From the NCBI GenBank assembly GCA_035553375.1, contig DATNCY010000245.1, positions 4,934-68,933 on the forward strand: a stretch of DNA of 64,000 bases, in the 5' to 3' direction. Made by a program: the position numbers and the translations under genes. Under the pieces are notes generated by a model that was not told the DNA's origin, searched no databases, and saw nothing but the letters and a program-made list of their open reading frames with translations. The stretch is from JAJPHU01 sp035553375 (GTDB lineage Bacteria; Planctomycetota; Planctomycetia; Gemmatales; Gemmataceae). Every line of letters begins with the position of its first letter. Position 1 is the stretch's first letter. This document shows, in pieces, positions 35,737-43,303 of the stretch.

Positions 35737-37680
35737 TCAGTCCAGATAGACAAACGCATTCGTATTCAAAAGAACGAGACAGAACGCCGCCAACGCTCGC
35801 TGACCGGCGTCGCCGACTGAGTGCGTCTCGGACTCGATCTGCCGCTGTTGCCTCTGGAGAAAGGTCTCTGCCAGTTTGCTTTCCGCAGGAGAGGGCGGAC
35901 GGCACAACGCCAACTCGAAAGCCAGCCGAATTTGTGCGGCCTTGTCATCTCCCGCTTCACGCCGCAAGCGGTCGGCGAAATGCGCGGCCTGTTCGTGCAG
36001 GAATGCACCATTGAGAAACGTCAGCGCCTGCGGCGCGGTTGTCGAGGTCATGCGCTGTTCGCAGCTGGAGGTGTTGTCCGGCGTGTCGAGCAGTTCCAGT
36101 TCCGGCAGAGCGAGCGAACGCTTGGCGAAGACGTAGATGCTGCGCCGTGCCGCCTGGCGTGCATCGGACTTGCCCCAGCCATCGCCGGGGCGCGATTGAC
36201 CTTCGAGTACGGCACGCGGCAACGCGGGATAAACGCTGGGGCCGTGCATTTGTGGGTTGAGTTGACCGCTGACCGCCAGCACCGAATCACGCACCGCCTC
36301 GGCCTCCAAGCGCCGCTGTCGCCAGAGAGTGCTGGACCTCGTCCCTCGGCCCACCTTACCCGTCGCGCTGGAAGTTTGGTAGGTGCTTGATAAGACCAGC
36401 AGACGGTGAATCGGCTTGAGTCGCCAACCCTCGGCAACGAAGCGAGCGGCCAACCAGTCGAGCAATGCCGGATGCGACGGCGGTTCGCCCATGAGACCGA
36501 AATCGTTGCCGGTGGCCGCCAATCCCTTGCCGAAGTGCTGCATCCACACGCGATTGACCATGACCCGCGCCGTCAGTGGATTGGCTTTGTCCGTCAGCCA
36601 GCGAGCCAACCAGAGACGCCGGCCGGTCGAGTGAGCCAACGCCGTTGGCCCCGGCGTTTGCCGGTGAACCAGCACGGCCGGCAGTCCCGGCGTCACTTCC
36701 TCCGCCTCCAGATTCGGATTGCCGCGCTTGAGGAGGTGCGTCACCGGCGCCGTTGATCCGCCCTCGTACCAGATATACGCCTTGGGTGCTTCTTGGCCGT
36801 GCTGCTTCCATGCCGCCTTTTCCTCATCCGTGCCAATGGCCCATTCGAGTTCCTTGCGGCCGATGCGCGGGCGCTTGAGGGGCTGAAAGACGGCGAGCAT
36901 GCGGTAGTAGTCGGCCTGGCTGAACGGCTCGAACTTGTGATTGTGACAACGCGCGCAACGGATCGTTAGGCCGAGGAACGCGGTGGCGGTGACGCCCAGC
37001 ACATCATCGAGTTGGTCGTAGCGATCCACGGCGGGATTGGCCGGCTCGTCATCCCAGGTTCCCAGGCGTAGAAACGTGGTCGCGATTTGTGTCTGAGAGT
37101 TCCAGTCCGGCAGTTCATCGCCGGCGATCTGCTCCTGGACGAAGCGATCGTAGGATTTGTCCTCGTTGAAGGCATCAAGGACGTAATCGCGATAGCGCCA
37201 GGCGCTCGGTTTGGTCCCATCACGCTCGTAGCCGTTGCTCTCGGCGTAGCGCACCACATCGAGCCAGTGGCGTCCCCAGCGTTCGCCGTATTCGGGCCGA
37301 GCCAGCAGCCGATCGACCACCTTCGGGAACGCCTCGGGGGAGTTGTCAGCGAGGAAGGCTCGCTGTTCGGCCGGCGTCGGCGGCAGACCGATGAGATCGA
37401 GATGGACTCGGCGCAGCAACGTGCGTTTATCGGCGAAGGGGGCCGGACGCAATCCGGCGGCTTCGAGACGTGCCAACACGAACGCATCAATGGGCGAGCG
37501 AATCCAAGCGCGATCATGGACGGCGGGAATCGCCGGTTGGTGGACGGGTTGGAAGGCCCAGTGATCTTTGCCGCGCTCGGCGAGGGATTTACCGGCGTAG
37601 AGCGTGCCGTGCATCGTTTGCCCGAGGCTGCCAACGAGGACAAGCTGAATGAGACCGATGGTGATGCGTCGGAGCGTCAC
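35737..37680 (-). CDS. DUF1549/DUF1553 planctomycete cytochrome-associated protein, GTG start
   Basis: 647 residues from GTG 37680, preceded by AGGAGG at 8 bases; the frame continues upstream but has no such site. A hydrophobic export-type start (RRITIGLIQLVLVGSL) is followed by DUF1549: WAFQPVHQP, SPIDAFVLARLEAAGL, GERWGRHWLDVVRY, and CARCHNHKFEPFSQADYYR with the CxxCH-like cysteines. DUF1553 fills the C terminus (LARWLTDKANPLTARVMVNRVWMQHFG, STTAPQALTFLNG). The family is exported and very abundant in planctomycetes, usually next to a DUF1501 gene; here no such partner is adjacent. A c-type haem role is inferred from the CxxCH motif only. Confidence 0.85.
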   Translation of the reverse strand: MTLRRITIGLIQLVLVGSLGQTMHGTLYAGKSLAERGKDHWAFQPVHQPAIPAVHDRAWIRSPIDAFVLARLEAAGLRPAPFADKRTLLRRVHLDLIGLPPTPAEQRAFLADNSPEAFPKVVDRLLARPEYGERWGRHWLDVVRYAESNGYERDGTKPSAWRYRDYVLDAFNEDKSYDRFVQEQIAGDELPDWNSQTQIATTFLRLGTWDDEPANPAVDRYDQLDDVLGVTATAFLGLTIRCARCHNHKFEPFSQADYYRMLAVFQPLKRPRIGRKELEWAIGTDEEKAAWKQHGQEAPKAYIWYEGGSTAPVTHLLKRGNPNLEAEEVTPGLPAVLVHRQTPGPTALAHSTGRRLWLARWLTDKANPLTARVMVNRVWMQHFGKGLAATGNDFGLMGEPPSHPALLDWLAARFVAEGWRLKPIHRLLVLSSTYQTSSATGKVGRGTRSSTLWRQRRLEAEAVRDSVLAVSGQLNPQMHGPSVYPALPRAVLEGQSRPGDGWGKSDARQAARRSIYVFAKRSLALPELELLDTPDNTSSCEQRMTSTTAPQALTFLNGAFLHEQAAHFADRLRREAGDDKAAQIRLAFELALCRPPSPAESKLAETFLQRQQRQIESETHSVGDAGQRALAAFCLVLLNTNAFVYLD

Positions 37681-37923
37681 GGTCGAATCCTCCTGACAGA
37701 ATGCGAATGCGCGGCGAATTATCTCGGCAAGTAAGTGCATCGTAACCGCACGAGGAAGCGACCGGCAAGCAGAAATACGGGATGTCGATGAAGATTGGGG
37801 GCGCAATGGCAAATCGTTGCAGTTCTCCCTACCTTGAGTGTACGCGGATCATTTTGGAGTCGTCTCCGACACAACGGCGGCGTTTGTTGCACCGTGTTTC
37901 CCTCACCTGGAGGTCACGCCCGT

Positions 37924-40566
37924 ATGAGCGGTTTATTCGATCGGGATTCGATTTTGGGATCGCGCTTCGTGATGATTCTTGGTGCCATCCTCGGCGTCGT
38001 ACTCTTGCTTGCGGCCATCGGAATCCTGTTTTGGGTCGAGCATCGCGCCATTCTCACTGCCGCGAGCCTCGCCGAAGGTTCGGGAAAAGTGGTAAGCATT
38101 CAACCCGACAAGGTTGATCCGGCCAACGACGGCAAACTCGTCCACCTGACCGGCGAGGCGGTCACAAGCGACACGGTCGCCGATCCGCAACTTGGCATCT
38201 CGGCCAAGGCTCTCCGCCTCGCCCGTGAAGTCGAGGTTTATCAATGGAAGGAAACCAAGACCGAGAAGAAATCGGGGAAGGATAAGACGGTCACCTACGA
38301 ATACACGCAAATCTGGTCCAACAAGAAGCCGCCTTCCTCCTTCGCGTTTCACACCCCGACCGGCCACACGAATCCATCGGACAAACCTTTTGTCGATGAG
38401 AAATTCAAGGCCGCCGAGGTCAAGGTGGGCGCGTTCACACTCACGCCGAGCCAGGTGGATCACATCCCACCGGAAGAGGCGCTGCCGGTGACGGAGGACG
38501 TGCTCGCCAAACTTCCTGCGGAACGGAAGGCCGAAGCGAAGATCACAGCGGACGGCTTGCTGTTTGTGGGGGCCAATCTGGGCGGCAATCCAGACGCTCC
38601 AAAGGTCGGTGATGCACGCATTCGTTACAAGATCGCCAAACCGCAGACCGTCACCGTCGTCGCCAAGCAGACGGGCAACACCTTCGCACCGTATCCCTCC
38701 GCGGCCGGCTCCGAGATCGATCTGGTCAAACCCGGCCAGCACAACGCCAAAACGATGTTCGAGTCCGCGCAATCCTCGAACCGGCTCCTCAACTGGGTGC
38801 TGCGTGTGGTCAGTCTCTTCCTGGTGGCGCTGGGGCTTTTCCTGGTGCTTCGACCCGTTGCCAGCGCGGCTTCGGGCGCGCTGCCTGAAGGCATTGGCTT
38901 CAACCTCGGCGTTGCCGTCTTCGCGATTCTCGCCGCCTTGCCTGTGGTACTCGTTGTGATTGGCGCGCGCTGGACCGTCCAGCAACCGGCCATCGGCAGT
39001 GGTTTGATGATCGCCGGCCTGCTCGTGTTGGGCGGCTTGATCCTCGTGGCACGTAGCGGCAAACTGAGCCTATTCGGCGGCGGCAGCAAATGGACGCAGG
39101 AAGAACGCGACCACTTGCGGCGTATCGCGCTCGATCCAGAGAACCCGCAACCGCGTCTGGAATTCGCCGATGTGCTGGAAAAGAAGGGTAATCCCTTGGG
39201 CGAATTCATCCGCGTCAGTCACGAACTGGACGCCATCCCCGAGGGAGACGAGCGCCGAGAAGAGCGCGATAACCGTTGGAGCGAGCTACTGCAAACGCAT
39301 GGTCCAACGTGGTTCCAACCGTTGCGCCGGCTTCGTCTGGAGCCAAAGATCGTCGGCACCTTCTTCCCGTCCTTGTGGATGCACAACGGCATCATTGATG
39401 AAGTGCTGATCGATCTGCCTGGCATTTTGCCGGAAAAAGCCGCTCAACTCTTCGAGGCCGTTCCGGGGTTGCGCGTACTTGAGTTCCATAACATCCGCAC
39501 GGAGCCGGGCGTTGGCGGATGGAAGGACACACACTATGACCCCGATGTGAAGGCCATCGTGCGCGTACCGTACCTGGAACAAATCGGCGTCATCAAGATG
39601 TCTTCGCTTGGCCTGAAGACGGAGGACCTGGAAGCGATCGCCTCCTCGCCGTATCTGAAGAATCTCACCGAGTTGGATTTCAGCTACAACGAGGTCGGTC
39701 CCGAAGGGGCCAGCGCAATCGCTCAATCGTCCACCTTGAAGCGCCTGCGTGTGTTGGAACTGCGCTCCTGCGGCGTGGGTGAGGAAGGAGCGATCGCGCT
39801 GGCTGGGGCGCCTGGCCTGGCCCAACTCACCACGCTTATTCTGGGAGCCAACGCGATTGGACCGCGCGGAGCCTCCGCCTTGGCCGCGTCCGTCCATTTG
39901 AAGAACCTTCAGACGTTGGCCCTGGACGATGACGTGATCGGTGAGGCCGGTGCGCGGGCAGTGGCCGCCTCGCCTCACTTCCGGGAGTTGACCTTCCTCG
40001 ATCTCAGCGGTAACGAGATTGGGCCGGAGGGCGCGCAGCTCTTGGCCGGCTCCGCAAATCTGGCCAAGTTGACGACGTTGAAGCTCAATACCAATCGCAT
40101 CGGCGGAACCGGCCTACGTTTTCTCGCAGCCTCACCCCATCTCGGCCAGTTGAAGGTTTTGGAACTTCAATCCAACGAGATCGACAACGAGGGAGCGATC
40201 GCGCTGGCGGCGTCCGGCGTGATCCGCCGCTTGGAGGAGCTATCGCTGGCCTACAACAACATCGGCGATGACGGTTTCAAAGCATTGGCGGCTTGGCCGG
40301 GTCTGGCGCGCGTGCAGAAGTTGAATTTGCGCGAGAACAAGGCCGGATGGTCGGGCGTCAAAGCGCTCGCGTCCTCGCCGCATTTGGTGGGGCTGAAAGA
40401 ACTTGACCTGAGTAAAAACGACATCGGCCTCGCTGGCGCTCAAGCTCTCGCCGGTTCTCCTGTACTCCGGACGCTTAAATATCTGTGGTTACACGAGGCG
40501 GGGCTTACGAAGGATGCGGAGGAACTCTTGCGGGAACGCTTTGGCGAGGTGGTGCAATTGTCGTAG
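37924..40566 (+). CDS. TMEM43-like, TIGR02996-domain, leucine-rich-repeat fusion protein
   Basis: 880 residues from ATG 37924; TGGAGGTC is upstream. The N-terminal membrane segment (VMILGAILGVVLLLAAIGILF) leads into a TMEM43-like region (SAKALRLAREVEVYQWKE, SFAFHTPTGHTNPSDKPF) and three further hydrophobic segments (residues about 290-380). Residues about 389-462 match the TIGR02996 companion domain: ERDHLRRIALDPENPQPRLE, LEFADVLEKKGNPLGEFIRV. From residue 555 to the end are about a dozen ribonuclease-inhibitor-type leucine-rich repeats (LTELDFSYNEVGPEGASAIA, ELDLSKNDIGLAGAQALA). Such LRRs usually mediate protein binding. The fusion to TMEM43 suggests a membrane-attached scaffold. Confidence 0.8.
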   Translation: MSGLFDRDSILGSRFVMILGAILGVVLLLAAIGILFWVEHRAILTAASLAEGSGKVVSIQPDKVDPANDGKLVHLTGEAVTSDTVADPQLGISAKALRLAREVEVYQWKETKTEKKSGKDKTVTYEYTQIWSNKKPPSSFAFHTPTGHTNPSDKPFVDEKFKAAEVKVGAFTLTPSQVDHIPPEEALPVTEDVLAKLPAERKAEAKITADGLLFVGANLGGNPDAPKVGDARIRYKIAKPQTVTVVAKQTGNTFAPYPSAAGSEIDLVKPGQHNAKTMFESAQSSNRLLNWVLRVVSLFLVALGLFLVLRPVASAASGALPEGIGFNLGVAVFAILAALPVVLVVIGARWTVQQPAIGSGLMIAGLLVLGGLILVARSGKLSLFGGGSKWTQEERDHLRRIALDPENPQPRLEFADVLEKKGNPLGEFIRVSHELDAIPEGDERREERDNRWSELLQTHGPTWFQPLRRLRLEPKIVGTFFPSLWMHNGIIDEVLIDLPGILPEKAAQLFEAVPGLRVLEFHNIRTEPGVGGWKDTHYDPDVKAIVRVPYLEQIGVIKMSSLGLKTEDLEAIASSPYLKNLTELDFSYNEVGPEGASAIAQSSTLKRLRVLELRSCGVGEEGAIALAGAPGLAQLTTLILGANAIGPRGASALAASVHLKNLQTLALDDDVIGEAGARAVAASPHFRELTFLDLSGNEIGPEGAQLLAGSANLAKLTTLKLNTNRIGGTGLRFLAASPHLGQLKVLELQSNEIDNEGAIALAASGVIRRLEELSLAYNNIGDDGFKALAAWPGLARVQKLNLRENKAGWSGVKALASSPHLVGLKELDLSKNDIGLAGAQALAGSPVLRTLKYLWLHEAGLTKDAEELLRERFGEVVQLS

Positions 40567-40568
40567 GG

Positions 40569-40648
40569 GGCACGAACCTTTTGACCAGCCCGCAGCGCCA
40601 GCAAGGGAACCCTTGCTGGCGCTGCGGGCTGGTCAAAAGGTTCGTGCC
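40569..40648. repeat. Family A palindrome with extended perfect flanks
   Basis: The 39-base arms (GGCACGAACCTTTTGACCAG followed by CCCGCAGCGCCAGCAAGGG) match their complements exactly around a 2-base loop. In other copies the symmetry stops at the family core. It starts three bases after the TMEM43-LRR stop codon. Confidence 0.95.
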
Positions 40649-40948
40649 ACTTCATAGCACTAACGCGGATCATCACAGGAATCGCGCTGCCCATAGACCC
40701 GCGAAGTTACACGCGCCCACGAGTAAAACTTACACACTCACGGAAAGCATCCTTTCAATTCAGACTCTTCGTAATTTCCTCAAAACCTATCGAGGCAATA
40801 CTTTGCGGTCCATTTCATCCGATAGTCGCTTTCACTGGCACGGCAGTTGCATTTATATTTCATCGTTGTTAACTCGAACACCCGTCGGGCTGTTTCCCGC
40901 GGCCCGCTCACACGCCTACGACCCATATCCCCCAACACTTCCCCACGA

Positions 40949-40983
40949 GCCGGTGACGAAAGTCACCGGCTTCTGGTCTTTTT
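40949..40983 (+). terminator. Stem-loop and T-run, possible end of an unannotated small transcript
   Basis: A perfect 9-bp stem (GCCGGTGAC with GTCACCGGC) closed by a GAAA tetraloop is followed by ttctggtcttttt on the + strand. About 300 bases (40650-40948) without any recognisable gene precede it. It is either the late terminator of the TMEM43-LRR mRNA or of a small RNA. Confidence 0.6.
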
Positions 40984-41002
40984 AGGGGCTGTAATCGCAT
41001 GC

Positions 41003-41111
41003 GGTAGGTCCGGCGAGCCGAGCCGGACTTTGACTCCACAAGTGCCGCTCGGCTCGCGGCACCTACTGGCGGTAGGTCCGGCGAGCCGAGCCGGACTGCA
41101 AGTGCCGCGGC
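41003..41111. repeat. Family C inverted repeat cluster
   Basis: Two copies of GGTAGGTCCGGCGAGCCGAG flank one reverse-form copy (GTGCCGCTCGGCTCGCGGC), and a fourth partial copy ends at 41111. It abuts the 3' end of the dehydratase gene, which starts at base 41113 on the other strand. Confidence 0.9.
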
Positions 41112-41112
41112 A

Positions 41113-42081
41113 TCACGAACTCGCGTCACCAAGGATGCGGCCCAGTTCACGCAAATCGAGGTTGCCGCCGGACAGCACGCCAACGACGGTCTTGCCGGCG
41201 AGTTGCTCACGCATCTGGAGTGCCGCCGCCGTCGAGGCGGCCCCGGCACCCTCGGCGAGATTGTGCGTCACGCGCAGCAAGAGACGGATTGCCTCGCGCA
41301 ACTCGTCGTCACCGACAAGCATCATGTCATGAACATATCGACGCATAATCTCCAGTGTCATTTCCGCCGGCATGCGCGTGGCCATGCCTTCCGCGAAGGT
41401 ACGCGGCGTGTCCATCTCGATAGATCGCCCCTCACGCCAGGACAGTGTCACCGCCGGTGCCAGTTCCGATTGCACACCGATGACGCGCGTCGTCGGCTGG
41501 CGCGCCGCCGCGACGATCGCCGTGCCGCAAATGCCGCTGCCGAGGCCGACGGGCACGAGAATCACATCCGGCTCCGGTAGTTCGTCGAAAATCTCCAGGC
41601 CGTAGGTGCCAACACCGGCGATCAAGTCCGGTTCGTTGGCGGAGTGAACATAGCGTAATCCCTCGCGGTCGCGAATGGTTTCACAGTGCGCCCGCGCTTC
41701 ATCGAAATCGCGGCCATGCTCGATCAGTTCGGCTCCCAGGGCACGCATGGCGGCGATTTTGTCGGGATTGCTTTTCACCGGCACCACCAGCACACAGCGA
41801 ACACCGAACAGCCGGCATGCGTAAGCCAACGATTGCCCGTGGTTGCCGGTCGTGCAGCCGAGAATGCCACGGTGTTTTTCCTCGTCAGATAGCCGGCTGA
41901 CGAGGTAGATGCCGCCGCGCACTTTGAACGCGGTGGTGGGTGTGTGGTTCTCGTGCTTGAGAAAATAGCGGCAGCCAAGCAAGTGCGACAACGCCGACCA
42001 TTCGTACAACGGCGTCGGCTTGAGATAGGCGTGGACCACCGGAGCGGCAGTCAAAACATCGGCATAGGTTGGAACAATCAC
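41113..42081 (-). CDS. PLP-dependent threonine dehydratase family enzyme
   Basis: 322 residues from a GTG start at 42081 with AGGAGG 6 bases upstream. Fold-type II PLP features: PTTAFKVRGGIYL holds the Schiff-base lysine, TTGNHGQSLAYAC the phosphate loop (SxGNHG type), PVGLGSGICGTAI the glycine-rich loop and VVGVLSGGNLDL the C-terminal anchor. It deaminates threonine or serine to the 2-oxo acid; the C-terminal regulatory ACT domain of biosynthetic IlvA is missing, so it resembles catabolic threonine dehydratase, serine racemase or hydroxyectoine-type dehydratases. No further pathway gene is adjacent. Confidence 0.85.
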   Translation of the reverse strand: MIVPTYADVLTAAPVVHAYLKPTPLYEWSALSHLLGCRYFLKHENHTPTTAFKVRGGIYLVSRLSDEEKHRGILGCTTGNHGQSLAYACRLFGVRCVLVVPVKSNPDKIAAMRALGAELIEHGRDFDEARAHCETIRDREGLRYVHSANEPDLIAGVGTYGLEIFDELPEPDVILVPVGLGSGICGTAIVAAARQPTTRVIGVQSELAPAVTLSWREGRSIEMDTPRTFAEGMATRMPAEMTLEIMRRYVHDMMLVGDDELREAIRLLLRVTHNLAEGAGAASTAAALQMREQLAGKTVVGVLSGGNLDLRELGRILGDASS

Positions 42082-42172
42082 GCTCTCCCTCCTTTCCGAG
42101 CCAGAGTCTATCGGCTCTCAAGCTTAGCGGGAGAGAGGGAGATCCGCAATCGAGGCGGGAGAGGGAATCTGC

Positions 42173-42379
42173 CTATTGAAGATGCGGATAGGCGTCGATC
42201 AATTCCTCCGCGCTGGAGAATTCGTTGATCGGCAATTGCTCCAAAGTTGCGAATACTTCGCTAGGCGCGCCATTTTTCCGCGCGGCATGAACAATATCAT
42301 CCTTGTGGGCGGGGAAGTGGATGCCGTCAAGGAAACGCAGGATGCTTTCATCAGTCTTTCCACCGGCTAACCGTTCCAT
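42173..42379 (-). CDS. DUF2795 family small protein
   Basis: 68 residues from ATG 42379; AGGAGG lies about 5 bases upstream, better than the upstream Met of the open frame. The pattern LRFLDGIHFPAHKDDIVHAARKNGAPSEVFATLEQLP followed by FSSAEELIDAYPHL matches DUF2795, a compact helical fold often seen in bacterial hypotheticals. It has no signal peptide and no membrane segment. Function is unknown; no neighbour suggests one. Confidence 0.75.
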   Translation of the reverse strand: MERLAGGKTDESILRFLDGIHFPAHKDDIVHAARKNGAPSEVFATLEQLPINEFSSAEELIDAYPHLQ

Positions 42380-42602
42380 AACTCCTCCTTTTACCACCGT
42401 AAGCTTTCACGGCCCCCATCTGGGCAGACCTGCTCTACCACCGGAGGTCCAGCGTTTCATTATGCGGCAACTACCATGCCGGCTCTTGTCGGCGCACTTC
42501 CGGCATGATGGTTGCATTAACTATTACGCCAAAGCGGGAGACACGGAGAATCAGAGGCGCATTCGATCGCGAATAACAACCCGGACAGAGGAGCATCCAA
42601 TC

Positions 42603-43064
42603 ATGAGTTCCGTCATGCAACGGCAATCCACTAACCGCCCGATCGAAAACGATCGGAATCCACGGAGACCCATTAGCCCGACCGCGTACGTATTGATGGT
42701 GCAGGGGATTTATTATTTGGCGACAGGCATTTGGCCTCTCGTCAGTATTGACACCTTCCAGATGGTTACGGGACCAAAGACGGATCTCTGGCTTGTCGAT
42801 ACGGTCGGCGTTTTAATCGCGGTCATCGCCGTGGTTTTACTCGTAGCGGCTTGGCGTCGCCAGACCATTGGGGAAGTAATCTTGCTGGCTGTGGGCAGCG
42901 CACTGGCTCTGATCGGGATCGATGTGATCTTCGTCGCGCAAAAGGTTATCCCGCGCATTTATCTGCTTGATGCTGCCGCGGAAGGCGCTCTCGTTATTGC
43001 CTGGATCGCAGCCCTTATCATCGAGGCACGCACGCTCTGGAAGCGATCCGATAGCTGTTTGTGA
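42603..43064 (+). CDS. Four-helix membrane protein of unknown function
   Basis: 153 residues from ATG 42603 (AGGAG about 9 bases upstream; the open frame from 42303 lacks one). After a polar start (MSSVMQRQSTNRPIENDRNP) there are four hydrophobic segments: AYVLMVQGIYYLATGIWPLV, LVDTVGVLIAVIAVVLLVAAW, VILLAVGSALALIGIDVIFVA and GALVIAWIAALIIEAR. It is an integral membrane protein with both ends probably in the cytoplasm. No characterised family was recognised. Confidence 0.8.
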   Translation: MSSVMQRQSTNRPIENDRNPRRPISPTAYVLMVQGIYYLATGIWPLVSIDTFQMVTGPKTDLWLVDTVGVLIAVIAVVLLVAAWRRQTIGEVILLAVGSALALIGIDVIFVAQKVIPRIYLLDAAAEGALVIAWIAALIIEARTLWKRSDSCL

Positions 43065-43142
43065 GCATCGGCGATGTGATAAGGGACAAACCCGCCCCGT
43101 CACTTGGTCTTTTGCGTAAACGGGACGAATAGAATGACCTAT

Positions 43143-43256
43143 TAGCCCGGAGCGCCAGCGACGGGACAACTCAACCCCGAGCGCTAGCGACGGGACAACT
43201 CAACCCCGGAGCGCCAGCGACGGGACAGCGTACCCCGTCGCTGGCGCTCCGGGCTA
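43143..43256. repeat. Family A elements, three left arms and one right arm
   Basis: Three copies of the GGAGCGCCAGCGACGGGACA left arm (the second diverged by one base loss) stand in tandem at about 35-base spacing, followed by a right arm ending CGCTCCGGGCTA. The outermost pair forms a perfect palindrome of 23-base arms. It sits between the convergent ends of the membrane-protein gene and the ABC exporter gene. Confidence 0.9.
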
Positions 43257-43303
43257 GTCGTCAAAAAGTTAGTGTCTCGAAGGCTTTTTCTCCGTATCGC
43301 CGA

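Noticed and set aside
40485..40985. 166-residue + strand frame across the 3' end of the LRR gene
   Set aside because: It overlaps the end of the LRR gene in another frame and runs through a palindrome; it has no ribosome-binding site or family.
43143..43256. Regularly spaced repeats considered as a CRISPR array
   Set aside because: Repeats are family A half-elements only about 35 bases apart with spacers of about 12 bases that are near-identical, and no cas gene is nearby.
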